Shown here: positions 48,671 through 57,946 of the stretch, in pieces
How the letters are laid out: every line of letters begins with the position of its first letter
Numbering within the stretch: the first letter of the stretch is position 1
The notes under the pieces: generated by a model
What the model was told of the DNA's origin: nothing
The model's database searches: none
What the model saw: the letters and a program-made list of their open reading frames with translations, nothing else
Made by a program: the position numbers and the translations under genes
Assembly: GCF_000425665.1 (NCBI RefSeq)
Contig: NZ_KE384431.1
Coordinates: forward strand, 218,692 to 282,691
Source: Gemella cuniculi DSM 15828
GTDB lineage: Bacteria; Bacillota; Bacilli; Staphylococcales; Gemellaceae
Reading direction: 5' to 3'
Length of the DNA: 64,000 bases

Positions 48671-49786
48671 TTACAATGCTTTTTCTACAGGTACAAATTC
48701 ATATCCTAAGTCATCTGCAACTGCTTTGAAAGTTACTTTTCCATTAGCAACATTAACCCCTGGTTCTAATTCTGGGAATTTTGCTACAGCTTCTTTAACG
48801 CCTAGATTAGCAATTACTTTTACATATTTAGCTGTTGCATTACATAGTGCATATGTTGCTGTTTCAGCTACTGCACCTGGAATATTTGCCACTGAATAGT
48901 GTAATACACCTTCTTCTACAAATATAGGATTGTCATGACTTGTTGGACGACCTTCAGTATATTCTGTAGTACCACCTTGGTCAATAGCTACGTCGACAAT
49001 TACACCACCATCAGGCATATCTTTAATCATTTCTTTAGTAACAAGTTTTGGTGCTTTTGCCCCTGGTATTAAAACAGTACTTACTACTAAATCTGCAGTT
49101 TTAATAGCATTAGCTATATTTAATTTATTAGAATAAATTGTTTCTACTTTACCACCAAAGATATGTGATAATTCTGTCAAACGATCTAAGTTAACATCTA
49201 ACATAGTTACGCGTGCACCCAATCCTGCTGCCGCAGTAGCAGCTGCAGTCCCTGCTACACCTGCTCCAATAACTACAACATGACCTGGTTGAACACCTGG
49301 AACACCTTGTAATAATTTTCCTTTACCACCTTGTACTTTAGATAAAAATCTTGTTCCCTCTTGGATGGCCATTCTTCCAGCAATCTCACTCATTGGTCTT
49401 AATAACGGTAATCCGCGTCCCACTTTAACTGTTTCAAAGGCAATACCAATAGTACCTGCATCCACCATAGCTTTTGTTAACTCAGCATCTGCAGCTAAAT
49501 GTAAGTATGTATAAACAATTAAACCTTTTCTAAAATATTTATATTCTGCTGGAATAGGTTCTTTAACTTTATAAATTAAATCTGATTTATTCCACACATC
49601 TTCTGCATTATCTAGTAACACAGCCCCTACTTTTGCATACTCCTCATCCGAAATACCTGAAGCAACACCTGCCCCTTTTTCCACATAAACTGTATGCCCA
49701 TCGTGAACTAATTCACCTACAACACCTGGTATTGCAGAAACTCTGCTTTCGTTATTTTTTATTTCTTTAGGTACTCCTATAATCAT
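48671..49786 (-). CDS. ald: Alanine dehydrogenase
   Basis: Ald interconverts alanine and pyruvate plus ammonia with NAD. The 371 residues contain GVPKEIKNNESRV, the catalytic KVKEPIPAEY and HLAADAELT, and NAD-binding VVVIGAGVAGTAAATAAAG. GHEN-like PTSHDNPIF completes the family signature. Start ATG at 49786 with AAGGAGG before it. A cre-like site covers its promoter, consistent with carbon catabolite control. Confidence 0.95.
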   Translation of the reverse strand: MIIGVPKEIKNNESRVSAIPGVVGELVHDGHTVYVEKGAGVASGISDEEYAKVGAVLLDNAEDVWNKSDLIYKVKEPIPAEYKYFRKGLIVYTYLHLAADAELTKAMVDAGTIGIAFETVKVGRGLPLLRPMSEIAGRMAIQEGTRFLSKVQGGKGKLLQGVPGVQPGHVVVIGAGVAGTAAATAAAGLGARVTMLDVNLDRLTELSHIFGGKVETIYSNKLNIANAIKTADLVVSTVLIPGAKAPKLVTKEMIKDMPDGGVIVDVAIDQGGTTEYTEGRPTSHDNPIFVEEGVLHYSVANIPGAVAETATYALCNATAKYVKVIANLGVKEAVAKFPELEPGVNVANGKVTFKAVADDLGYEFVPVEKAL

Positions 49787-49817
49787 TTTCCCTTACCTCC
49801 TTGTTATTTGTACTTAT

Positions 49818-49855
49818 ATGATAACATATAACACAACTTTGTGAAAGCGTTTTTT
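49818..49855 (-). promoter_or_regulatory. ald promoter with cre-like site
   Basis: On the minus strand -35 TTCACA (49840-49845) and an extended -10 TGTTATCAT (hexamer at 49818-49823) are 16 bases apart. TGAAAGCGTTTTTT (plus-strand 49842-49855) is a near match to the CcpA cre consensus TGWAARCGYTWWCW, differing at one position. It overlaps the -35, so CcpA binding would repress ald when sugar is plentiful. Confidence 0.7.
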
Positions 49856-49859
49856 TCGT

Positions 49860-50350
49860 GAAATTTTTATTGAAAATATTTTCTTTTTATTTTAATATTT
49901 TGTTTTTTTAAAATACTTCTATTATAGGCTTTTTGACAGTAATCACATGAATTCAAAAGGGAAAAATATATTTTTTTTTAAAAGAAAAGAATACAGAAAA
50001 ACAGTTTTTTTATTTCATAAATTGATTATATTTAATAATAAAAATCTTTATAATATTTAAATAAAATAATTTTTTTTTATTAAAAAATATCAATTTATTT
50101 TTATAACAATATTAGTTTTTCATGATTTTATAAATTTTATTTTTCTAAAATACAAATTTTTTTATTTTATATTATTTATTATTTCGCTGAAAAATAATTA
50201 TTTACATTTTTTACTTTTTTGATATTTCATAACACAATGTATAAATATGTTTTATAACTCAATATAATTATAAATTTATGCATTTTTTCTCTATTCTAAT
50301 AAAATAATTCTTGATTGAGACTATTATTACTTGTTAATTTATAATCGTAT
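49860..50350. other. AT-rich intergenic stretch, nothing recognisable
   Basis: Nearly 500 bases of low-complexity A/T runs. No ORF with a ribosome-binding site, hairpin or repeat of note on either strand. Confidence 0.5.
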
Positions 50351-50353
50351 TAA

Positions 50354-50413
50354 CAAAAAAATAAGGAGTTCATCCTTTAAAATAAAAATTTTATTTTTGG
50401 ACTAACTCCTTAT
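50354..50413 (-). terminator. trxB terminator
   Basis: ATAAGGAGTT (50361-50370) pairs with AACTCCTTAT (50404-50413); additional TCC/GGA pairs lie inside. On the minus strand it ends in seven Ts. It lies three bases after the trxB stop codon. Confidence 0.8.
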
Positions 50414-50415
50414 AT

Positions 50416-51339
50416 TTAATTTAAATTTTCTATATAACTATATGCACTTTGAGCAGCAATAGCTCCATCTGCTGCTGCTGTCACCACTTGTCTAATTTCT
50501 TTTTCTCTTACATCACCAGCAGCAAATATTCCAGGTATATTTGTTTCAAGTTTTTCATTTGTTGGTATGTATCCTGTTTTATTTGTTATTCCTAATTCTG
50601 TAAAATCAGAAGTTTGTGGTAACATTCCAACATAAATAAATATACCGTCAGCTTCAAATGTGCTTTCCTCGTTGGTTTTTACATTTCTCAATATAATGGA
50701 AGAAATTTTTCTATCTCCTTTAATTTCCACTGGAATGGTATCCCAAATAAATTCAATATTTCCTTTAGCAAATGCTCTAGTTTGTAAAATCTTTTGTGCA
50801 CGTAATTCATTTCGTCTATGAACTACAGTTACCTTACTAACTAAATTTGATAAATATAATGCTTCTTCTATTGCCGAATCTCCTCCACCAATAACCACTA
50901 CTTCTTTATTTCTAAAAAATGCTCCATCACAAACTGCACAATAACTTACACCTTTTCCTGAAAATTCTTCTTCACCTGGAATATTCAGATTTCTATGCTC
51001 AGAGCCAGTTGCAATAATAATTGATTTTGTTACATATTCGTTGTTTCCTGCTGTAATATATTTTAAATCATCTTTTACTTCTATTTTTGTTATGTTTCCA
51101 AAAGCAAATTCTGTTCCAAATTTTTTTGAATGCTCAAACATTTTCTCTGATAATTCTGGTCCAGTCACTTTCTCATATCCCGTATAATTTTCTATTTCTT
51201 CGGTAGCCAACATTTGCCCACCTGGATATTTTCTTTCTACCATTAATACTGATAAGTTTGCTCTTGATGCATAGATAGAAGCTGTCATTCCTGCTGGTCC
51301 CGCTCCTATAATAATTAAGTCATAAATTTTTTCTGACAT
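50416..51339 (-). CDS. trxB: Thioredoxin reductase
   Basis: TrxB transfers electrons from NADPH through FAD to thioredoxin. The 307 residues show the FAD motif IIIGAGPAGMTASIYA, the redox-active CAVCDGAFF, the NADPH motif VIGGGDSAIEEALYLS and the C-terminal GIFAAGDVRE. I chose ATG 51339 with GAGGG eight bases upstream; a GTG three codons earlier sits directly on that site. It follows lgt and hprK, as in other Firmicutes. Confidence 0.95.
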   Translation of the reverse strand: MSEKIYDLIIIGAGPAGMTASIYASRANLSVLMVERKYPGGQMLATEEIENYTGYEKVTGPELSEKMFEHSKKFGTEFAFGNITKIEVKDDLKYITAGNNEYVTKSIIIATGSEHRNLNIPGEEEFSGKGVSYCAVCDGAFFRNKEVVVIGGGDSAIEEALYLSNLVSKVTVVHRRNELRAQKILQTRAFAKGNIEFIWDTIPVEIKGDRKISSIILRNVKTNEESTFEADGIFIYVGMLPQTSDFTELGITNKTGYIPTNEKLETNIPGIFAAGDVREKEIRQVVTAAADGAIAAQSAYSYIENLN

Positions 51340-51361
51340 ATTATTCACCCTCTTTTGTTAA

Positions 51362-52165
51362 TTATGATTCTTTATACAAAATTTTCTTATTACGGTATTT
51401 CGTATTAAGCACTACTAAGTATATCAAACTTCCTATAACAAATACCAGTGAAAGAACTTGCGAAACTCTCATTCCTCCTAAATAAAGTGAATCAGTTCTC
51501 ATTCCCTCTACTATGAAACGTTCAATACCATATAAAATTAAATACATTGCAAACACTTCACTTTGTGCAAGTTTATTTCTTAGAAGTAACAACACTATTA
51601 AAGCCACTATACACCATAAACTTTCATATAAAAAAGTTGGTTGTCGATATGCTCCATCAATATACATATTTTCAATTATAAAGTTAGGGATAAATCTCTT
51701 TTCTAAAAATTCTTTACTGACTACTTCTCCATATGCTTCATGGTTGAAAAAATTTCCCCAACGCCCTATAATTTGACCAACTAAAAGACTAGGAGCAATA
51801 ATATCAAGTAATTTTATAACTTTTATATTTCTTTTTTTAGCAAAGAAATATAAAACTATAAAGCCGCCAATAAGTCCACCATAAATAGCGATTCCTCCAT
51901 CCCAAATTGCTATAATCTCATTTTTATGTATTGAATAGTAATCCCATCTAAACATTACATAATATGCCCTAGCAAAAATAAATGCAACTGGTAACGCCAT
52001 TAATAATAAATCTATCATGGTATCTTTTTTTAATCCTCTTTTAGTTGCTTCTTTATCAGCCATTAAATATGCAACTAAAACTGTCGTTGCAATAATTATT
52101 CCATACCAATAAATAGGTTTAGAGAATAAATGAACTGCAATTGGATTTATGTAATTAAAATTCAT
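51362..52165 (-). CDS. lgt: Prolipoprotein diacylglyceryl transferase
   Basis: Lgt attaches diacylglycerol to the lipobox Cys of prolipoproteins in the membrane. The 267 residues span the membrane about seven times and contain the signature GQIIGRWGNFFNHEAYGE with the essential Arg. YWYGIIIATTVLVAYL precedes it. ATG at 52165 comes two bases after the hprK stop, with GAAGG upstream. Confidence 0.95.
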   Translation of the reverse strand: MNFNYINPIAVHLFSKPIYWYGIIIATTVLVAYLMADKEATKRGLKKDTMIDLLLMALPVAFIFARAYYVMFRWDYYSIHKNEIIAIWDGGIAIYGGLIGGFIVLYFFAKKRNIKVIKLLDIIAPSLLVGQIIGRWGNFFNHEAYGEVVSKEFLEKRFIPNFIIENMYIDGAYRQPTFLYESLWCIVALIVLLLLRNKLAQSEVFAMYLILYGIERFIVEGMRTDSLYLGGMRVSQVLSLVFVIGSLIYLVVLNTKYRNKKILYKES

Positions 52166-52166
52166 A

Positions 52167-53114
52167 TTACTCACCTTCTTTATTTTTTAAATTATTCTTT
52201 TTAATTTCAGCAGCAAGTCGTTCAGTGAATTCTTCAGCAGTATTTGTTCCCATTTTATTTAACCTATAGTTCATAGCTGCTGATTCAATAATAATTGCTA
52301 CATTACGTCCAGGTCTTACCGGAATAGTCTTTTTCTCAATTTTTGAATTTAATATTTCTTTATATTCATTTCCTAATCCTATTCTGTCATATTGCTTAGA
52401 TTCATTCCAAGTTTCCAAATGGACATTTAGTTGCATTCTTTTATCACTTCTTACGGCTCCTGTTCCAAATAATGTCATGACATTTATAATTCCAAGTCCA
52501 CGTATTTCTAACAAATGCTTTATGAGTGGTGATTCACAACTTCCTAACAAATAATTTTTTTCAAGTTCTTTTATATCAACCCTGTCATCCGCTACAAGAC
52601 GATGACCTCTTTTAATAAGTTCAAGTGCGATTTCACTTTTACCTATTCCGCTTTCTCCAGTTATAAGTACCCCTATCCCGTAGACTTCTATAAATACACC
52701 ATGAACTGATGTTGAAGGAGCAAACACTTTTTGCAAATAATTGGTTATACTTCCCATAATTTTTGTGGTTTCTACTTTACTGCGAAGAACCGGAGTATCA
52801 TATCTATTTGATGCTTCTATTAATTCAATAGGAACTTCTAAATCTCTTGAAACAATTATGCATGGTGTAATTCGTGTACATAACATACGCATTCTTGATC
52901 TTTTTTCAATATTTGGTACCAATTTAAAAAAAGAAAGTTCACTAGTTCCTAAAATTTGTACTCTTTGTGGAGAATAATAAGAGAAATAACCTGCAAGTTG
53001 TAATGCTGGTCTTGATAATTCATCTGTCGTAATTTCACGATCTAAACCTTTTTCTCCACTAATTATTTCCAAATTTAATTTTTCTACAAGAGATCTCGTT
53101 GTAATTTTCTCCAT
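52167..53114 (-). CDS. hprK: HPr kinase/phosphorylase
   Basis: HprK phosphorylates HPr on Ser46, the signal for CcpA-mediated catabolite repression. The 315 residues contain the Walker [21 protein letters not shown] region (GESGIGKS), DDRVDIKEL, and [20 protein letters not shown] of the HPr-K/P signature. AGGAG precedes the ATG. It leads the hprK-lgt-trxB block. Confidence 0.95.
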   Translation of the reverse strand: MEKITTRSLVEKLNLEIISGEKGLDREITTDELSRPALQLAGYFSYYSPQRVQILGTSELSFFKLVPNIEKRSRMRMLCTRITPCIIVSRDLEVPIELIEASNRYDTPVLRSKVETTKIMGSITNYLQKVFAPSTSVHGVFIEVYGIGVLITGESGIGKSEIALELIKRGHRLVADDRVDIKELEKNYLLGSCESPLIKHLLEIRGLGIINVMTLFGTGAVRSDKRMQLNVHLETWNESKQYDRIGLGNEYKEILNSKIEKKTIPVRPGRNVAIIIESAAMNYRLNKMGTNTAEEFTERLAAEIKKNNLKNKEGE

Positions 53115-53128
53115 AAAATATCTCCTAA

Positions 53129-53515
53129 CTAAAATCTTTTAATAATTATTTTTCTGTCATTACTATTTAACAATGCATTAAATAATGAAATAAAAATTGC
53201 TAAGAAAAATGCAGCTCCAAAAGAAGCCACCTCGAACCTTGGTGCCAATAGATACGAAACCAAAGCTATTAAAAAAGCATTTATTATGACAATAAAAATA
53301 CCAAAAGTCATAACTATAGGTATAATACTTACTAACATGAGCAGTGGTCGTATAAACATATAAAATAATGTAATTAAAAGTGCACCATAAAATCCATAAA
53401 TGGTTTTTTCTATTCTCAGGCTATTACTAAATAATCCTGAAAATGCGAGAACTATCAAAGAATTTATAATTACACTTTTTATAAAATTCCATATTATTGA
53501 TTTTCTTTTTTCCAT
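53129..53515 (-). CDS. YvlD-like / phage holin-family membrane protein
   Basis: A 128-residue protein with four membrane segments. It resembles YvlD of Bacillus, which is encoded next to hprK there too, and is classified with mycobacterial phage-holin-superfamily-IV proteins. Function unknown; a role in membrane or cell-envelope stress is suspected in Bacillus. GAGG precedes the ATG, and 14 bases separate it from hprK. Confidence 0.8.
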   Translation of the reverse strand: MEKRKSIIWNFIKSVIINSLIVLAFSGLFSNSLRIEKTIYGFYGALLITLFYMFIRPLLMLVSIIPIVMTFGIFIVIINAFLIALVSYLLAPRFEVASFGAAFFLAIFISLFNALLNSNDRKIIIKRF

Positions 53516-53607
53516 ATATATTCCTCGTTGTAATAAATTTTTAATATTATAATAAAAGTATTAAAGCTAAGATTTTCATTATCTAATTTTAATCTTATAT
53601 ATAAATT

Positions 53608-53636
53608 AGAAAGTGAGATACTTAGTCCCACTTTCT
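53608..53636 (-). terminator. Weak terminator after ppaC
   Basis: AGAAAGTG (53608-53615) pairs with CACTTTCT (53629-53636). T-run on the minus strand is interrupted (TAATTTAT), so termination may be partial. Confidence 0.4.
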
Positions 53637-53680
53637 ACTCTATAATTATTTTATTATTACTACCTAAGCTAAAGTTAAAA

Positions 53681-54607
53681 CTACTTAGCAAATTCTTCTG
53701 TAATTTGAGGAACTACTTGTTTTTTTCTTGAAACAACACCTTCCAATAACATAAAGTCATTGGCTAATGTTTTTCCAAAAGCATTCGCTACTTTGTCTTT
53801 TTTCCCACCTAATACTAAAACTTCTGAATTAGAAGTTAAAATATTTGTAATAACAAAAACAAAAGCTGATAATGATTTTGAAGAAATTTCAGTATTAATT
53901 GCTTTTTCTAATTCTTCTTTACGTTCTACTACTTCTTTTTCATCGACAGTATTAATTTGAGCAACAATAAGTTTATCTTCACCTAAAATAAACTCTTTAG
54001 CATCTAATGAGATTAAATCTTCAGCCTTCTTATCCTTAGTAGAGGCCCCTGCTTTTAGCATAGCTAATCCATATTCTTCAAGATTTACTTCTGCTATTTC
54101 TGCTAATTCATTAGCTGCAACTTTATCTTGTAAAGTGCAGGTTGGTGATTTAAATAATAATGAATCTGAAATAATGGCAGAAAGCATAAGCCCTGCTATT
54201 TGTTTATCAATATGCACACTTTGCTCTTCATAAATTTTTTTCAAAATAGTAGCTGTACACCCTAAAGGTTCTGCACGATAATACAAAGGACCTGCCGTTT
54301 CAAAGTTCGCTATACGATGATGATCTATTACCTCTCGAATAATGGCTTTTTCAATACCATTTGCTGATTGTTGGAATTCATTATGATCAACTAAGATCAC
54401 ATTCTGTCCTTCGTTAACTTCATTAATTAAACGTGGTTCTCTTACATCAAAATATTTCAGGGCATATTTCGTCTCATCATTCAATTCACCTAGACGTACC
54501 GCTTCAGTATCCATTCCTTGCATTCTTTTTAAATTATTATAAATAACAGCAGAACATATAGAATCCGTATCTGGATTTTTATGCCCCAAAATTAAAATAT
54601 TAGTCAT
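53681..54607 (-). CDS. ppaC: Manganese-dependent inorganic pyrophosphatase
   Basis: This DHH-family class II pyrophosphatase hydrolyses PPi, using Mn. The 308 residues show GHKNPDTDSICSA, the DHH-type IREVIDHHRIANF and HNEFQQSANG, and the C-terminal DHHA2 motif with SRKKQVVPQI. I chose ATG 54607, with GAGGAGTTT before it; the longer GTG start would cover the site. Confidence 0.95.
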   Translation of the reverse strand: MTNILILGHKNPDTDSICSAVIYNNLKRMQGMDTEAVRLGELNDETKYALKYFDVREPRLINEVNEGQNVILVDHNEFQQSANGIEKAIIREVIDHHRIANFETAGPLYYRAEPLGCTATILKKIYEEQSVHIDKQIAGLMLSAIISDSLLFKSPTCTLQDKVAANELAEIAEVNLEEYGLAMLKAGASTKDKKAEDLISLDAKEFILGEDKLIVAQINTVDEKEVVERKEELEKAINTEISSKSLSAFVFVITNILTSNSEVLVLGGKKDKVANAFGKTLANDFMLLEGVVSRKKQVVPQITEEFAK

Positions 54608-54755
54608 TTTTAAACTCCTCACTTATTCATATACTTAATATATATTTTACCTTTTTTTTTACTTTTTTTCAAAGTTTTTCTTAATTTTTTATTTCAAAGT
54701 TATCCTTAATTAGTTTTACTTCTTTATCTATAATCGCCACATTTACAAATATTGA

Positions 54756-55244
54756 TTATAAACTTTTTTTCGCTAATGATAAATCTACATGACAATACCC
54801 TGTAGGATTTTTTTCTAAATATTTTTGATGATACTCTTCTGCATCAATATAATTAGCTACTTTTTCAACTTCAACAGCAATTTTTTTAGTAAAATTTTTC
54901 TGAAGCTCATCTATAAATTTCACTACCTCTTCTTTTGTTTCTTCGTCAACATAATAAATGCCCGTTCTATATTGTCGTCCAATATCTGCACCTTGTTTAT
55001 TAACACTAACTGGGTCTATGATTCTGAAATAATGACGAAGAACATCATTTAATGGTAACACATCAGCATCATATTTTAAGTAAATTACCTCAGCGTGATC
55101 TGTTGATTTAATTTTTGTATAATCTGTTTCTTTAGTTTCTCCGTTACTATATCCTGCTCTAGTTTTAATCACTCCTGGAAGTTGAGAAAAATATCCCTCA
55201 ACTCCCCAAAAGCATCCTCCAGCTAAATAAATTTCTTTTTTCAT
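54756..55244 (-). CDS. msrA: Peptide methionine sulfoxide reductase A
   Basis: MsrA repairs (S)-methionine sulfoxide in proteins. The 162 residues contain the catalytic AGGCFWGVEGYF and GYSNG, DPVSVNKQGADIGRQYRTGIYY (in two parts), and AEEYHQKYLEKNP. No MsrB domain is fused and none is adjacent. ATG 55244 has GGAG upstream. Confidence 0.95.
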   Translation of the reverse strand: MKKEIYLAGGCFWGVEGYFSQLPGVIKTRAGYSNGETKETDYTKIKSTDHAEVIYLKYDADVLPLNDVLRHYFRIIDPVSVNKQGADIGRQYRTGIYYVDEETKEEVVKFIDELQKNFTKKIAVEVEKVANYIDAEEYHQKYLEKNPTGYCHVDLSLAKKSL

Positions 55245-55250
55245 ATTCAA

Positions 55251-55515
55251 AAACTCCTTTCAAAATTAAAAATTTTCAATTTAATAACAATCTATAAAAT
55301 AAAATTCAATAAAATAACAAATTTATAAATAGTTGGTGGCGTATCAATAACTATAAATATTTCACAAATTTTTAACAGTTATTTTAATATATTTTATCTA
55401 TATCATTATACTATAAATTATGTGCTTTTAACATAATAACATCCTAAAATTTATATTTTGTGTTTATTAAAAAATAAAGTTTGCTCAATTCTACAAATAA
55501 AAATTTCAACAATAA
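55251..55515. other. AT-rich intergenic stretch, nothing recognisable
   Basis: Between msrA and the YihY gene. I see no ORF, hairpin or repeat here apart from the terminator at its right end. Confidence 0.5.
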
Positions 55516-55548
55516 AAATCTCAAAAGTAAAAATTACTCTTGAGATTT
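55516..55548 (-). terminator. YihY gene terminator
   Basis: AAATCTCAAAAGTAA (55516-55530) pairs with TTACTCTTGAGATTT (55534-55548), fifteen bp with one G-U in the minus-strand RNA and a three-base loop. T-run follows on the minus strand. It overlaps the stop codon. Confidence 0.8.
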
Positions 55549-56464
55549 AAAATAAACTATTTTCCTCTTTTGTATGGGTTTCTTCAAAAACTCTATGCTC
55601 AACTTTATAATTATGAAAAATTGCATTTATCTCAGCACCTAAAATCAAAATATATCCTGTAATATATAACCAAATAATAAACGCCATTAATGCACCAATA
55701 GTTCCATAAGTTTTTATATAACTGGAAAAATGATCAATATAATATCCAAAAAGTCTACTTACTAAAGTCCAAGATATTGTAGAAAACAGTGCCCCTGGAA
55801 ATAAACTTATAGATTTTACTCTAACATTTGGTCCTAGTATATACAAAAACACAAATACTATAAAAGTAAATAACATAGGAAAACTGTAAGTTAAATATGA
55901 CCATAGGTTTGAAAATCCTTCATCAAAATTTAATTTATGAAATAGTAGGTAAGTTAGCTGCTTTCCAAAAACTACAAGTGCCAACACTAAAAACATTCCT
56001 ACTAAAAATAAAATAGTAAATAAAATACTTATCAGTTTAGTAACTATCCAAATTCTTCCATCACGAACTCTAAAAGCATTATTAAAAGCGATTATAATCC
56101 CATAAATTCCATTAGAAGCAGACCATAATGTAAATACAATACCCACGGTAATAATAGTATTACTTTTATTATTTAGCACTTCACTAATCATATTAAATAA
56201 ATAATCACCTAAATCTCCCGGTGCAAAAGTTTGAATTTTATTTAATAAAAATTGTTGATCGATTCTAAAATATGGAGTTAATGCTAATGCTACTATTAAC
56301 ATCGGAAAAAGAGATAGAATAAAATAATAGCTAAGGTTAGATGACAGAATCGAAATTTCATCATACATAATCCTATAATACATCTCTTTACAAAATTTTT
56401 TAAAAGTTAACTTCCCCTTAGGTTCTTCTTCATAAAACGAATAATTTTTTTCTGGAATAAACAT
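55547..56464 (-). CDS. YihY/BrkB-family membrane protein
   Basis: This 305-residue protein has six membrane segments, with NLSYYFILSLFPMLI near residue 43 and YITGYILILGAEINA near the end, hallmarks of the YihY (once RNase BN) family. Its molecular role is not settled; it is not an RNase. It starts three bases after the 85-residue gene and lacks its own strong ribosome-binding site, so the two are probably coupled. Confidence 0.88.
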   Translation of the reverse strand: MFIPEKNYSFYEEEPKGKLTFKKFCKEMYYRIMYDEISILSSNLSYYFILSLFPMLIVALALTPYFRIDQQFLLNKIQTFAPGDLGDYLFNMISEVLNNKSNTIITVGIVFTLWSASNGIYGIIIAFNNAFRVRDGRIWIVTKLISILFTILFLVGMFLVLALVVFGKQLTYLLFHKLNFDEGFSNLWSYLTYSFPMLFTFIVFVFLYILGPNVRVKSISLFPGALFSTISWTLVSRLFGYYIDHFSSYIKTYGTIGALMAFIIWLYITGYILILGAEINAIFHNYKVEHRVFEETHTKEENSLF

Positions 56465-56467
56465 AAC

Positions 56468-56725
56468 TTAGAAAATAAATTTTGCTACAGTTTTGGCAGC
56501 TTTATAGTAGATAGGTATTGAAGAAAGAGAAAGTAATTTTGAATTATTCTTTTTATAATTTTCTTTATTAATTATGACATAGTCTTTGTCTTCTAAATAT
56601 TCTTTGTACTTATTAATTTTTTCTAATTCTTCTGCAGTAAATTTTTCTTTTTTTGATAAAGCCCTTGATACTACAGCAGCACAAGCACCTGCAGCGGCTA
56701 AAGTTAATAAAGTATTTTTGTTCAT
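56468..56725 (-). CDS. Small hypothetical protein (85 aa)
   Basis: I do not recognise this protein. It has a small hydrophobic Ala-rich segment (TLLTLAAAGACAAVVS) at the N-terminus, then a charged helical part (EKFTAEELEKINKYKEYLED), and a hydrophobic C-terminus. It may sit at the membrane. AAAGGAG precedes the ATG. It is translated just ahead of the YihY protein, suggesting a common function. Confidence 0.7.
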   Translation of the reverse strand: MNKNTLLTLAAAGACAAVVSRALSKKEKFTAEELEKINKYKEYLEDKDYVIINKENYKKNNSKLLSLSSIPIYYKAAKTVAKFIF

Positions 56726-56959
56726 TTATATCTCCTTTATTTCACTGATGATTATGTAAAATATTTATTATTATATTTTAACAGCATAATAACATTTTAA
56801 ACCATTTACTTAAACAAAGCAACAATTATCTTAAAAGAATTAATCTTATTGTAAAGATTTATTCTACAATTAGCACTAGACTACATAGTCACTAATTTAT
56901 TATTTTTATTATTTTTTCTTTTAATAACAGCAAGCATAGTTATTAAAAAATAACTAGTT

Positions 56960-57892
56960 TTAAAAAACTTTAAATAAATTTTTTAATAAACATTTTTCTA
57001 GATTCTCACCTATTATTACTACTCTTTCATCAGACATTTTTTCACAACCAGTTATTGCATAATTTTTTCCTACAAGATCAAATTTAAAATAATTATTTTC
57101 TATTGAAAAATATCCTTTTGCTCTTTCTATATTCCCAAATTTTCCAGACGTTAAAAGTAGCAAAATATAAAATAGTACATCTACTGATTCTATATTTATA
57201 TTATCGAAACTAATTTGTTCTAACTTTCTCTTCTTATTATTTTCAACTTTGAAATTTAATTTTATCTTTTTATCTTCTTTATGCAATGATGTTTTTACAT
57301 CTAAAATATTTTGCCAATTTTTTTCCGACCACCTACTATAATGAGTAAGCGGAAACTGTGTGCTTTCCTTTATATTTAGCTCTTTTTTTAATTCTAAAAA
57401 ATCATTTTCACACATATTTTCTGATTTACTTACAACTATCAAACCACTGTAATTTAATTGATCTTCTAAATATAATTTAAAATTTTCTAAACTATTTTTA
57501 TAATTATGGGCATCTATTATAACTATAGGAAGTCCTAATTCTATCCTTTCATAACTTATTTTATTCAATTTTTTAATTATATTACTAGTCATTGCAATAC
57601 CACTTGGTTCTATTATTAAATAATCTGGATTCAATGTATTAGCTATAGTCAAAACAGAATGCGTTAAATCTAAATTTACAGAACAACAAATACACCCTTG
57701 CGTTAGTTCCCATATCTTTACCTCATTAGCAATGTCGTCTTTTAAATTTTTTCTTAAGTACTCACCATCTAAATTTAACTCTCCAAATTCATTTTCTAAT
57801 ATAACAAATTTTTCTTTTGTATTTTCGGATAAACTCTTTACAAAGCTAGTTTTTCCAGCACCTAAAAATCCCGATATTAAAATTATCTTCAC
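56960..57892 (-). CDS. CobW/G3E-family GTPase (metal chaperone-like)
   Basis: The 310 residues show the P-loop SGFLGAGKTSFVKSL, the metal-binding GCICCSV (CxCC) and EPSGIA, all of the CobW/COG0523 family. Such GTPases deliver zinc or other metals to client enzymes. The C-terminal CobW-C domain is short and divergent. The start is a GTG at 57892, with AGGTGG upstream. It lies just downstream of a zinc-type alcohol dehydrogenase but is separated from it by a terminator. Confidence 0.88.
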   Translation of the reverse strand: MKIILISGFLGAGKTSFVKSLSENTKEKFVILENEFGELNLDGEYLRKNLKDDIANEVKIWELTQGCICCSVNLDLTHSVLTIANTLNPDYLIIEPSGIAMTSNIIKKLNKISYERIELGLPIVIIDAHNYKNSLENFKLYLEDQLNYSGLIVVSKSENMCENDFLELKKELNIKESTQFPLTHYSRWSEKNWQNILDVKTSLHKEDKKIKLNFKVENNKKRKLEQISFDNINIESVDVLFYILLLLTSGKFGNIERAKGYFSIENNYFKFDLVGKNYAITGCEKMSDERVVIIGENLEKCLLKNLFKVF

Positions 57893-57908
57893 CTAACACA
57901 CCACCTAT

Positions 57909-57938
57909 AAAAAACGGAAAAGCATCCAGCTTCTCCGT
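57909..57938 (-). terminator. Alcohol dehydrogenase gene terminator
   Basis: ACGGAAAAGC (57914-57923) pairs with GCTTCTCCGT (57929-57938) with one G-U, then a run of six Ts on the minus strand. Confidence 0.8.
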
Positions 57939-57946
57939 CATTAATA

